Below, piece after piece: positions 26,676-34,466 of a stretch of 64,000 nt of DNA; positions within the stretch are counted from its first letter, which is position 1, and each line of letters begins with the position of its first letter. A model generated the notes under the pieces. The model ran no database searches, had not been told where the DNA came from, and worked only from the letters and a program-made list of their open reading frames with translations. The stretch is from the NCBI GenBank assembly GCA_021817345.1, contig JAKAVC010000042.1:1-64000 (forward strand), written 5' to 3'. The translations under genes and the position numbers were made by a program. The DNA comes from Deltaproteobacteria bacterium. Its GTDB lineage: Bacteria > Desulfobacterota > Binatia > Binatales > Binataceae.

Positions 26676-26915
26676 TTAGAGAATCTTTCGTATTGCGTGG
26701 ACGAGCGCGACCAGCGCGATCGCGCCCACCGTGGACATCGCGAGATGTCCTGTCGCACCCATCGCGGCGATTCCAAGCATCTCGAAGATCCATCGCCCGA
26801 TCACCGCTCCGACAAGCCCGAGCAGGATATCGACGATGATTCCGTAGCCCTTGCCGCGCATCAGGAGGCCGGTCAGCCATCCGGCGACGAGTCCGATGAC
26901 AAGGGTGGCTATCAT
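26676..26915 (-). CDS. GlsB/YeaQ/YmgE family small membrane protein
   Basis: 79 aa with three hydrophobic segments and the family pattern: IGLVAGWLTGLLMRGKGYGIIVDILLGLVGAVIGRWIF. The length is typical (80-90 aa). Known as transglycosylase-associated or stress-induced inner-membrane proteins of unknown mechanism. It lies just left of the 26949-27128 repeat element and is followed 7 bp later by the end of the convergent radical SAM gene. Confidence 0.9.
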   Translation of the reverse strand: MIATLVIGLVAGWLTGLLMRGKGYGIIVDILLGLVGAVIGRWIFEMLGIAAMGATGHLAMSTVGAIALVALVHAIRKIL

Positions 26916-26948
26916 GAAAATCGTAGGGCGGCGCTTCGACCCGCGGCT

Positions 26949-27128
26949 CTAGTGTTGCGTCCCATTAATAGTTTTGCAGCGGACGCCAGTGGCATGAGAT
27001 TCTTCGCTTCGGCAGCCTTCGCTCAGAATGACCAACAACCGTGTGCGCGCTTGTCATTCTGAGCGAAGCGAAGAATCTCATTCCACCGAGCGACATCTCA
27101 TCAACTTATCTGCCGGACGCCACACTAG
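26949..27128. repeat. MITE-like element with CTAG edges and an internal hairpin
   Basis: Outer inverted repeats CTAGTGTTGCGTCC (26949-26962) and GGACGCCACACTAG (27115-27128) match at 13 of 14 positions. Inside, TGAGATTCTTCGCTTCG...CTCAGAATGAC (26995-27031) is inverted as GTCATTCTGAGCGAAGCGAAGAATCTCA (27053-27080), with a 10-nt insertion in the left arm. The right CTAG supplies the TAG stop of the ferritin-like gene. No coding sequence. It may be moved in trans by an IS that targets CTAG (YTAR), such as an IS5-type transposase; this is inference. Confidence 0.7.
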
Positions 27129-27784
27129 CATCCGGGGGCATGATGGATCTTCTGGCGCTCATAGGCGAGCGACTGAAGCTCCTCGGCAAGCTCCAGGGTG
27201 CGAAGCCGCGCCACACGTGCGAGCGCCTGAGAGCCGTCGTCGGCCGCAAGCTCGGCGAGGAAACGCGCGCCAAGTTCATGATGGAACCGCTCGTCGGGCT
27301 GAATCACCTCGCGGTAAAGACGCGCGGTTTTGTCGTCGCCGGCCTTCTCGCAGAGTTCGATGAACTGCGCGTTTTTGACCAGCGCGATTGCCTCGCGCGT
27401 GAACTGGCCGGCGGCCACCCGCTCGACGTCGGTCTTCAGTCCACCGAGATACTGAAACAGCGGGCTGTATCCGGAGGCGAGCGGGTCGAACCCGGCGAGG
27501 TCGTCGCCGAGTTCGCCGAGCCGCTCTTCGATAAGCCGGTAGTGGCGCGCTTCGTCACCCGCCTGGCGCGCAAGCGCGAGCTTAAGCCTCGTGCTTCCCG
27601 CCGACGGTATCCAGAGCGCGGCTATTTCGGTTGCCTCGATTTCGTTCTTGAGAGCGAAGCGAAGCAGTCTTTTCGGGGCGAGATCGCCGCCCGCTTCGGC
27701 AATGAGCGTCTGGGCGGGCCTGAGGCGCGCCAGAAGCTCGTCGTTCTCACGGAGCAACTGCTGTACGAATGCGGTTGAGTCCAT
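27125..27784 (-). CDS. Ferritin-like carboxylate-bridged diiron protein (MiaE-like)
   Basis: 219 aa from ATG 27784. A four-helix-bundle ligand set is complete: acidic helix KNEIEATE (Glu48/50 region), DEARH with ExxH at 78-81, a further Glu in AQFIELCEKA (about 143) and DERFHHE with ExxH at 165-168. This is the arrangement of ferritin-like diiron oxygenases, and the length and motif spacing resemble MiaE (tRNA 2-methylthio-ribosylzeatin hydroxylase). The gene follows a desulforedoxin-like protein by 33 bp in a run of acyl-CoA genes, so a redox partner relation is plausible. Whether the substrate is tRNA or a small molecule cannot be read. The stop codon falls in the CTAG of the repeat element. 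Confidence 0.75.
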   Translation of the reverse strand: MDSTAFVQQLLRENDELLARLRPAQTLIAEAGGDLAPKRLLRFALKNEIEATEIAALWIPSAGSTRLKLALARQAGDEARHYRLIEERLGELGDDLAGFDPLASGYSPLFQYLGGLKTDVERVAAGQFTREAIALVKNAQFIELCEKAGDDKTARLYREVIQPDERFHHELGARFLAELAADDGSQALARVARLRTLELAEELQSLAYERQKIHHAPGC

Positions 27785-27817
27785 CGCCCCCTCGCCCGCG
27801 GATCGCGAACCGCGGAG

Positions 27818-27937
27818 CTACTTCTTCTGTTCCATCGGGGCCCCGCAGCACTTAAGCGTGCCTGCTCCGCCCTTGGTTACGATCACCTGCGAACCACACT
27901 TGCTGCATACGTAAACCTTACCCAGTTGGTTAGCCAT
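27818..27937 (-). CDS. Desulforedoxin-like mini-protein 1 (39 aa)
   Basis: An ATG at 27937 opens a 39-codon frame. Product: MANQLGKVYVCSKCGSQVIV, then TKGGAGTLKCCGAPMEQKK. Cys11-x2-Cys14 and the adjacent Cys30-Cys31 match the C-x2-C...C-C iron site of desulforedoxin, and the length matches D. gigas Dx (36-37 aa). Also resembles the N-terminal domain of desulfoferrodoxin. AGGAGG lies about 17 bp upstream. It sits 33 bp before the ferritin-like diiron gene and 47 bp after the enoyl-CoA hydratase stop. A homodimeric rubredoxin-type Fe(Cys)4 electron carrier is the likely form. Confidence 0.88.
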   Translation of the reverse strand: MANQLGKVYVCSKCGSQVIVTKGGAGTLKCCGAPMEQKK

Positions 27938-27984
27938 CGTAGGATTCGGTGGCGCCTCCTCTCTCGTTTTGATCTTCAGGATAT

Positions 27985-28758
27985 TCACGCGCCCCTGAAA
28001 AGGGGTTTGCGTTTTTCCAAAAATGCGCGCACGCCTTCGGCGCGATCGGCTGTGGTTTGTAGCAGGGCATAGAGATCTTCCTCAAGCCTTATGCCCTGAT
28101 CGAGCGTCATATCGTAGCCCTTGCGGACGGCTTCCTTGACCAGTCGGGCCGCTATGGGCGCGCGCGTCATGATAGCTTGGGCGACTTCGCCGCGAAGCCG
28201 GGCGAGTTCGCGCGGGTTTGCGGCGAGGTAGGTCGCAAGCCCGATTCTCATCGCCTCCGCGCCGTCGATTTCCGCGCCCGCGAGCAGTATCCGAAGCGCG
28301 TTGCCGATACCGCAGAGCCTCGGCAGGCGCTGGGTCGCGCCGAATCGCGGAATCAAGCCGCGCTCGGGCTGCGTCAGGGCAAAACGCGCGCCGCGCATCG
28401 CGATCCGAATATCCGCAGCTATCGCCAGTTCGAGTCCCTCATCGCGCGCGTCGCCGTTTAAGATTGCGACGGTCGGCTTGGTGACCGCGGCGAGCGATTC
28501 GACCAGGTTCGGATCGACATCCGGCTCGAAACCCTCGCAAAACGAGGCTCCCGCGCCGCGTATCGCGAGTGCGCGGACGCTATCGTCGTCCTCGACCCGC
28601 TCGCATAGCGCCATTAGCTCGTCGCCCATCGCGGCGTTCACGCGATTGCCTTGCGCGGGACGGTCGAGCGTTGCCTCGACCCATCCGTCACGCTCGGCTA
28701 CCGCGACGCGGGCCTCGCCCGGCGCTGAGCGCGCTGCGGTTTTGTGCGAGCGAGCCAT
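27985..28758 (-). CDS. Enoyl-CoA hydratase/isomerase family protein
   Basis: 257 aa from ATG 28758 (a GTG two codons upstream is possible). The crotonase fold is shown by VEATLDRPAQGNRVNAAM, the AIRGAGASFCEG oxyanion loop and the C-terminal FLEKRKPLF. The usual GGG box is DEGLELAIAADIRIA and the catalytic-Glu region is PERGLIPRFGATQRLPRL, so the standard second Gly/Glu arrangement is altered and hydratase activity is uncertain. Last acyl-CoA gene of the run, 31 bp after the CoA ligase. Confidence 0.82.
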   Translation of the reverse strand: MARSHKTAARSAPGEARVAVAERDGWVEATLDRPAQGNRVNAAMGDELMALCERVEDDDSVRALAIRGAGASFCEGFEPDVDPNLVESLAAVTKPTVAILNGDARDEGLELAIAADIRIAMRGARFALTQPERGLIPRFGATQRLPRLCGIGNALRILLAGAEIDGAEAMRIGLATYLAANPRELARLRGEVAQAIMTRAPIAARLVKEAVRKGYDMTLDQGIRLEEDLYALLQTTADRAEGVRAFLEKRKPLFRGA

Positions 28759-28789
28759 GATCACATCCGTGATTTGCCCGGCGGGGCGC

Positions 28790-30328
28790 TCAGGCGCTCT
28801 TGCGCAACTCCTTGCGGAGGATCTTGCCGAGCGGATTTTTCGGCAGCTCGTCGATGAAGTCGATCATCTCGGGACATTTGAAGCTGGCCAGGCGTTTTCG
28901 GCAGAAGTCGATCAGTTCCGCGCGATCCAGTTTGGCTCCCTTGCGCGGCACGACGAAAGCCTTGACCGTCTGTCCCCATTCGACCGACGGCACTCCGATA
29001 ACGGCGCATTCCTCGACCCCGGGATGGCTCATCAGAACGGTTTCGATTTCGGCTGGTGCGATATTCTCGCCGCCGCGGATGATCATGTCGTCCTTGCGTC
29101 CGGCAAAGAACACGTAACCTTCCTCGTCCACCCATCCGAGATCGCCCGTCGCGCGCCATCCGTCAGCCAGCGCCGCGTCGTCCTCGCGGCCGGCGTAGCC
29201 TTTCATGATCCGGGGGGTGCGGATGCAGATCTCGCCGACCTGGCCTTGGGGCAGGAACTTGCCGTCCTCATCGCGCACCCGGATTTCGACATCGGGCAGC
29301 GGACGGCCGATCGAGTTGAGCCGCTTCAACTTGAGCTCGATCTCCTCGGCGCTTCCCTCGATCCGATGATCTTCCGGCCCAAGGACCGTGAGCGACGAGG
29401 TCGTCTCGGTCTGGCCGTAGGCGTTTACGAAGCCGACGTTCTTCGGGAACATCTCGATCGCGCGCCGGATCACCTGGATCGGCATCGGCGCGCCGCCGTA
29501 GGCGAGGTTGGTCAGACTGGACAGGTCGGTCTTCGCGAACGACGGATCGTCGAGCAACATCTTCATCATCGTGGGAACGACGAAGGCGTGCGTGACCCTC
29601 TCGCGCTCGACCAGCTTGAGCCAGGTCTTGGGCTCGAACTGCGGCATGATGACCAAGCGGCGGCCGGTCCAGATATTGGTCATCATCGCGGTGGTTCCCG
29701 CGATATGATAGAAGGGCACGCACACCAGGGCGACACCGCGGTCGCTCCCGTCGGCCATCTCGACGTTGGCGGTCACATATGCGGTGAAGTCGCGGTAACG
29801 GAGCATCACCCCCTTGGGAAGCGAGGTGGTGCCGCTGGTGTACATCAGGACCGACACCGCATCGTCGTCAACCTCGGCTTCGGATTCCTCGGGCTCGACC
29901 TTATGGGCAATCTCGGCCAGCCGCTTCATCGGCCCGCCGTGCTCGCCGAGCGACACGGTCTCTTTCACGCCCAGGCGCGGACGGATCTTCGCGACCAGGT
30001 CCTGATAGCGATCGCCGACCAGGAGCACCTTGGTCTCGGCGGTGTTGATCATGTACTCGAGTTCCTGCTCCTTGGCACGGTAGTTGAGCGGCAGGAAGGT
30101 TAGGCCGGCTTTGGCGGCCGCGTAGTAACTCGCCACGTAGCGATCGGAATTGGTGTCGAGAGCGGCGAGGACGTCGCCGGGCCCAAGTCCCATTTGCTTG
30201 AAAACCGCGCAGAAGCGGCTGACAGTGTCGCTCAGTTGCGCGTAGTTCAGGCGCCGCTGCTCGAAAACCACGATTTCCTGATCCGGGACGATCGAGGCTG
30301 GAATCGTGACGAAGTTGACTGTGTTCAC
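28790..30328 (-). CDS. Acyl-CoA synthetase (class I adenylate-forming)
   Basis: 512 aa from GTG 30328. ANL motifs in order: A3 YTSGTTSLPKGVMLRY, A5 NAYGQTETTS, A7 GWRATGDLGWVDEEGY, A8 GRKDDMIIRGGENIAP and A10 PKNPLGKILRKEL with the catalytic Lys. The enzyme forms an acyl-AMP and then the CoA thioester; likely medium or long-chain or aromatic acid, but the binding pocket cannot be assigned. Start GTG overlaps the previous stop (GTGA), so translation is coupled to the upstream hydratase. Cytosolic. Confidence 0.93.
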   Translation of the reverse strand: MNTVNFVTIPASIVPDQEIVVFEQRRLNYAQLSDTVSRFCAVFKQMGLGPGDVLAALDTNSDRYVASYYAAAKAGLTFLPLNYRAKEQELEYMINTAETKVLLVGDRYQDLVAKIRPRLGVKETVSLGEHGGPMKRLAEIAHKVEPEESEAEVDDDAVSVLMYTSGTTSLPKGVMLRYRDFTAYVTANVEMADGSDRGVALVCVPFYHIAGTTAMMTNIWTGRRLVIMPQFEPKTWLKLVERERVTHAFVVPTMMKMLLDDPSFAKTDLSSLTNLAYGGAPMPIQVIRRAIEMFPKNVGFVNAYGQTETTSSLTVLGPEDHRIEGSAEEIELKLKRLNSIGRPLPDVEIRVRDEDGKFLPQGQVGEICIRTPRIMKGYAGREDDAALADGWRATGDLGWVDEEGYVFFAGRKDDMIIRGGENIAPAEIETVLMSHPGVEECAVIGVPSVEWGQTVKAFVVPRKGAKLDRAELIDFCRKRLASFKCPEMIDFIDELPKNPLGKILRKELRKSA

Positions 30329-31164
30329 AGACCGCGTGACCTCCTAGAAGCCGATGCCAACGTATTACGACGCCGGCGGCCTTTGCCGGCGGTGTCAAAT
30401 TCTTTCTTCTGCGCCGAAACGGAGCCATGCCCTTCGGCAAGACGCCGCTCAAGCTCGATCCCGTCGCGCAGCGGCAGATCCATCCCTTCCCATACGGCAA
30501 CCTTGATTGCGTGAGCAAGCCCCCTGGGGAGACGGCCCAGCGCGCGCGCCATTTCGTGCGCGCGAGCGTCAAGACGGGCCGCTGGAACGACCTCGGCGAC
30601 CAAACCTACAAGTAGCGCCTCCGGCGCGTCAATCCAACGCCCCGTGATGCACAGGTCGAGCGCGCAGCCCAGCCCGAGCCGCCGCGAGGCGGTCTGCGTG
30701 CCGGCCACTCCGGGTATCATCCCGACGCCGGTTTCGGGCAGGCAGATGCGGGTGTCGTCGGCCGCTATTGCGACGTCGCACAAAAGCGCCATCTCCAGTC
30801 CTCCGCCGACCGTGAAGCCGTGGCACGCAGCGACGGTCGGAACCGGCAGCGCCTTCATCCGGCCCCATACGTCGCGCCGAAAGCGCACCCATCGCGCGAT
30901 TATCGGCGAAGGCGCGGAGCCGAATTCCGCCAGATCGCCGCCGGTCGAAAACGCGGTTCCCGCTCCCGCCAGCACCATCGCGCGCACTTCCGGGTCGTCG
31001 CGAACCGCCTCCAGCACCTGGAACAGGTCGTCGCGCATCGCCATGTTGTAGGCGTTCAGTTGGCGGGGACGATTGAGCGTGACCCACGCGACCCCGTCGC
31101 GCTTTTCGAACAGCACGGTCGGGAAACCGCCGGCTTGCGGCAGTCCGGAATTTGCTCGGCCCAT
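30325..31164 (-). CDS. Enoyl-CoA hydratase/isomerase
   Basis: 279 aa from ATG 31164. Crotonase motifs: WVTLNRPRQLNAYNMAM, the oxyanion loop AGAGTAFSTGGDLAEF, CHGFTVGGGLEMALLCDVAI and PETGVGMIPGVAGTQTASRRLG. The GGG box is intact; the region with catalytic Glu shows PETGVG. The C-terminal 35 residues (KKEFDTAGKGRRRRNTLAS) are basic and low-complexity, longer than usual, and overlap the start of the CoA ligase. Acts on an enoyl-CoA in the same pathway as the ligase. Confidence 0.9.
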   Translation of the reverse strand: MGRANSGLPQAGGFPTVLFEKRDGVAWVTLNRPRQLNAYNMAMRDDLFQVLEAVRDDPEVRAMVLAGAGTAFSTGGDLAEFGSAPSPIIARWVRFRRDVWGRMKALPVPTVAACHGFTVGGGLEMALLCDVAIAADDTRICLPETGVGMIPGVAGTQTASRRLGLGCALDLCITGRWIDAPEALLVGLVAEVVPAARLDARAHEMARALGRLPRGLAHAIKVAVWEGMDLPLRDGIELERRLAEGHGSVSAQKKEFDTAGKGRRRRNTLASASRRSRGL

Positions 31165-31205
31165 GGCGGTGAAAACTGCGGACGTTCAGCAATTCGCCCT
31201 GAAAC

Positions 31206-32768
31206 TCAACTCGACAGCAGGTCCGCGCTCGCGCTGTTGGCGAAAGCGGGCCGTCCCCTCTCGTACACTATACGCCCGCCGACCAGCGTGATGTCCACCG
31301 CCATGCTCATGAGGTCGCTCGTGTCCGCGCGAAGCGGATCGGCCGGCAATACGACCAGGTCGGCAAACGCGCCCGGCTCCATCGTTCCCGCCTGAAGACG
31401 CGCGAGGCGGGCCGCCTCGGCGTTGAACAGCGAAAACGCCTCCGCCGCGCCGACTCTTTCCTGCGCCGCGAGCTGCATTCCCTCGAGCGCGGTGCGCGAG
31501 ACGGCGGCCGCTATCGCGGCCAGCGGCTTTGCGGGCGTGACCGGCGAGTCGGTTCCCGCGGCCAGCGGAATGCCCGCCTCCTTGAGGCTTCGCACGCGGT
31601 ACAGATGCGGCAGCAGGCCCGGCTCTTCGGCGTACTTGGCGCCGCGGTAATAGATGAAGCCCGGGTTGGTGACGACCCACGCGCCGACGGCGCGCATGCG
31701 CTCGATATAATCCGGCGGTATCACTCCCCCATGCTCGATCCGCGCGACGGCCGCCCGCGCGCGCGGATCGTTCGCGGTCTCGGCCCGAGCGCCTTCGAGC
31801 GCCTCAAGCGCCGCGTCGAGTTCCTCGATTTCGGTGGCGTGAAACGCGCAATCCATCCCGAGCGAAAGCGCCCGGCGAACCGCGGCTCTGAGCGTCCGGC
31901 GATCATAGCCGGCGCGTCCGGGCAGGAACTTGGCTCCGGCGATCCGAAGATTCGCCTTGCGCGCCGCCGAAAAGGCGCTTTCGGCGGAGTCGAGATGCCG
32001 CGCGCCGAGCATCAGGGCGACGCGCTGGCATACCGCGCCCGAGGACACGAAGCTCGCGAAAAGGCTCACCTGCGCGGCGTCATTGCGGGCGGTTGCGTCG
32101 GTGAAAGCAGTCACGCCCGTGGCGCAAAGCTCGCGGCTCATGATCCGCGCGCGCGCCTCCGCCTCGGCGGCCGTCACCAGCGGGAGCTTACTGGTGATCC
32201 ATTGCTCCATCCCGACCACCAGGCCGGTTGCGCGCCCGGTGGCGTCGCGATGGATAACCGCTCCCTCGGGCGGCTTGAAACCCGGCTCCTCGATCCCGAG
32301 CGCCTTTATCGCGCGCGAATTGAGCCACGAGGCGTGTAGTGTCTGATGGCGCAGGCGAAGCGGATTCTTCGGCACCGATTGGTCGAGTTCCGCGCGCGTC
32401 GGTCCGCGCCGCTCCTGGAGCAGCGCTTCGTCGCATCCAAACGCCCGCATCCAGTTGCCCGGCGGCGTCTTGCCCGCCGCAAGCCTGAGTTCGCCGAGCA
32501 GATCGCCAAGCGTGCGGCATCGCCACAGCGTTGCGCCGGTCGCCGCCGCGGCTGATTCCAGGAAATGGAGATGCGAATCGATGAAGCCGGGGGCGACGCT
32601 GCGTCCCTGGAGCTTCAAAAGATGGGTGCGCGGACCGATATGGCCCTTGAGATCGGCGAACTTCCCGTGGGCGAAGATGCGCCCGTCGAGAATCGCAATC
32701 GAATCGCTCTCGGGATGGCCGAGAATCACGCCTTCGTGGAGGACCAGGTCGACCTTCTCAGTCGTCAT
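31206..32768 (-). CDS. Amidohydrolase (YtcJ-like, amidohydrolase 3 type)
   Basis: 520 aa from ATG 32768. The metal-binding motif is APGFIDSHLHFLESAAA (HxH), then GATLWRCRTLGDLL, CDEALLQERRGPTRAELD, FHATEIEELD and AAGTDSPVTPAKPLAAI (Asp ligand), ending in the beta-sandwich segment GAFADLVVLPADPLRA. YtcJ-like hydrolases act on amides, esters or cyclic compounds; the substrate is unknown. It sits between desulforedoxin-like 2 and the hydratase, 41 bp before the latter. Confidence 0.88.
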   Translation of the reverse strand: MTTEKVDLVLHEGVILGHPESDSIAILDGRIFAHGKFADLKGHIGPRTHLLKLQGRSVAPGFIDSHLHFLESAAAATGATLWRCRTLGDLLGELRLAAGKTPPGNWMRAFGCDEALLQERRGPTRAELDQSVPKNPLRLRHQTLHASWLNSRAIKALGIEEPGFKPPEGAVIHRDATGRATGLVVGMEQWITSKLPLVTAAEAEARARIMSRELCATGVTAFTDATARNDAAQVSLFASFVSSGAVCQRVALMLGARHLDSAESAFSAARKANLRIAGAKFLPGRAGYDRRTLRAAVRRALSLGMDCAFHATEIEELDAALEALEGARAETANDPRARAAVARIEHGGVIPPDYIERMRAVGAWVVTNPGFIYYRGAKYAEEPGLLPHLYRVRSLKEAGIPLAAGTDSPVTPAKPLAAIAAAVSRTALEGMQLAAQERVGAAEAFSLFNAEAARLARLQAGTMEPGAFADLVVLPADPLRADTSDLMSMAVDITLVGGRIVYERGRPAFANSASADLLSS

Positions 32769-32839
32769 GGCCGGCCCGGTCCTCCGATTCGTCCTTGTTT
32801 TGAAACCAATCCATCCCGACGGGGCGGACGCGCCACCCC

Positions 32840-32983
32840 CTAGTCCGAGGAAGGCAGCGGCTTTGCTTCCTTCAGCTTCATCTGTCCGTCGCAGCATTCC
32901 AGCGCGCCGGTGCCGCCCTTGTTGCAGAGCACCTCGGTGCCGCACTTGTCGCACATGTAACGCTTTCCGAGAACATTGGCCAT
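32840..32983 (-). CDS. Desulforedoxin-like mini-protein 2 (47 aa)
   Basis: ATG 32983 with ribosome binding site GGAGGA. Product: MANVLGKRYMCDKCGTEVLC, then NKGGTGALECCDGQMKLKEA and a short tail KPLPSSD. Cys11-x2-Cys14 and Cys30-Cys31 again form the desulforedoxin iron site; an extra Cys20 is present. The first 31 residues align closely with mini-protein 1 at 27818-27937, so the two are paralogues. It is positioned between ygfZ and the amidohydrolase. Confidence 0.88.
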   Translation of the reverse strand: MANVLGKRYMCDKCGTEVLCNKGGTGALECCDGQMKLKEAKPLPSSD

Positions 32984-33050
32984 TTTGTCCTATCCTCCAG
33001 CTTTTCCCTGACTTGCCCCGAGGTCTTGAAGGCGAACGGGGCTGGGTTTT

Positions 33051-34046
33051 CTAATTATCGTCGAACGGCAGCTCGCTTACGACCGCTGTCGCCGTCTCTC
33101 CGTTTTCCCCGCGCGCGCTGAGCGCGGTTCCCGGCGCCCAGACGCTGTGATGCAGTATCGCAAGGCCGATCGCGCCCAGGCCGGGAAATACCGTCGAACT
33201 GGTTACGCGCCCAACCTCCTTGCCGTCAAGAAGCAGCGCGGCGCCCGACGCGACCTCGCCGGCGAATTTGAGGCCGAAGAGCCGCTTCTTGAGCGCTCCC
33301 CGCGCGGTTGCCCGCTCGATCGTTTCCTGGCCGACATAGCATCCCTTGTTGAACGAGATCGCGCGTTCCAGCCGTGCTTCGAGCGCAATCGTCTTCTCAC
33401 CGGTATCGACGCCGAGGGCCGCCACGCCGTTTGCGATCCTGAGCGCCTCGAGCGCCTGCGCCTCAATCGCAACCGCTCCCGCGCGAGCGAGCGCGCCCGC
33501 AACTTCGTCGAGCCTCGCGCGCTCGGCAAGCAGCGACCAGGCCGACGCTCCGAAGCGCGGCACCTGGCCGATAAACCCAGCCCGAGTCTTCGCCCATCTC
33601 CACGGCCCGAGCGCCGCCGCTTCGCCGATCCCCGCCCGGCTCAGGACTTCGCCCGCCTTCGCTCCCTCGACATCCAAAACGCAGAGCCTGGTTTCCTCGA
33701 TCTCGACGTCGTCGGCGACCAGGAAGCGCTCCAGATGCGCGCGCGAGCGCGGCCATTGCTGACGTCCAGCCTCGACAATCAACGAATCCTCGAGCACCCA
33801 CAGCAAAAACTCGCCGATTACGTGCGCGTGCTCGGTCAGGAAGAGACCCGGCAAAACCGAACCCGGCTTTGCGCCCTTGACGTCCGCGGTGCACATCCCG
33901 TGCAGGAAGGGGACGCGGTCGTCGCCGGTCATCCGGACGACCGTACGTTCGTCGAGGATGCGAAAACCCGCGCCCTCGCCAAGCGTATGACATGGACGGC
34001 CGGGCGAGGCGTCTTTTTCGCCGTTATGGTAGTCGGAACTGCTCAC
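33051..34046 (-). CDS. ygfZ: Folate-binding Fe-S assembly protein, YgfZ/GcvT-like
   Basis: 331 aa from GTG 34046. The signature of YgfZ is clear: FNKGCYVGQETIERATARG, preceded by LEALRIANGVAALGVDTGEKTIALEA fragments typical of the GcvT fold (RTVVRMTGDDRVPFLHGM at the N-terminus). YgfZ assists maturation or repair of some Fe-S enzymes and binds tetrahydrofolate. First gene of the minus-strand run, 67 bp before desulforedoxin-like 2, fitting a cluster of iron-protein genes. Confidence 0.9.
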   Translation of the reverse strand: MSSSDYHNGEKDASPGRPCHTLGEGAGFRILDERTVVRMTGDDRVPFLHGMCTADVKGAKPGSVLPGLFLTEHAHVIGEFLLWVLEDSLIVEAGRQQWPRSRAHLERFLVADDVEIEETRLCVLDVEGAKAGEVLSRAGIGEAAALGPWRWAKTRAGFIGQVPRFGASAWSLLAERARLDEVAGALARAGAVAIEAQALEALRIANGVAALGVDTGEKTIALEARLERAISFNKGCYVGQETIERATARGALKKRLFGLKFAGEVASGAALLLDGKEVGRVTSSTVFPGLGAIGLAILHHSVWAPGTALSARGENGETATAVVSELPFDDN

Positions 34047-34273
34047 CGTACGGGAATAAACTAAATCAGATTACCAATCTCTTTTTCTAACAAATACCAG
34101 AGACGCCACTCAAGGCGATTCCCGAGACCGGCGAAACCCCTGCTTCCCTCGTTCGCCAGCCCGGAGTTCACTCTTGGTGTCATCGCGCCAAGCCAGCGGA
34201 TGCCTTGGCCGTTTTAGGTGTTCTAACATAGCGCGTCTTTGGCGTATGATGATTATGGGAAACGGAGGGAGAA

Positions 34274-34411
34274 ATGGGAGCGTTTCTCTTGGGGCTGATA
34301 ATTGGCGTCGCGGGCGCCATTGTTCTGTTCATCTACGACGAGGGCGAGGTTTTCATGAAGCTCTCGCAGCAGATAAAGCGCACAGCTGAGAAGTACAAAC
34401 AGCAAGCCTGA
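34274..34411 (+). CDS. Small single-pass membrane protein (45 aa)
   Basis: ATG 34274 behind a strong ACGGAGGGAGAA site. MGAFLLGLIIGVAGAIVLFI forms one transmembrane segment, then a charged segment YDEGEVFMKLSQQIK and a basic tail. It precedes the exported repeat protein by 55 bp on the same strand. Function unknown; it resembles cytosol-facing helper or small regulatory membrane proteins. The 227-bp gap to its left (34047-34273) shows no gene that I can support. Confidence 0.75.
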   Translation: MGAFLLGLIIGVAGAIVLFIYDEGEVFMKLSQQIKRTAEKYKQQA

Positions 34412-34466
34412 GCGGAGAGGCAATACGGCGTCACAATCGGAAATCGCGGGTTCGAACCGCCGGCGA

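Noticed and set aside
28301..30103. 600-aa plus-strand open frame over the acyl-CoA genes
   Set aside because: Antisense shadow of enoyl-CoA hydratase and CoA ligase; no recognisable domain.
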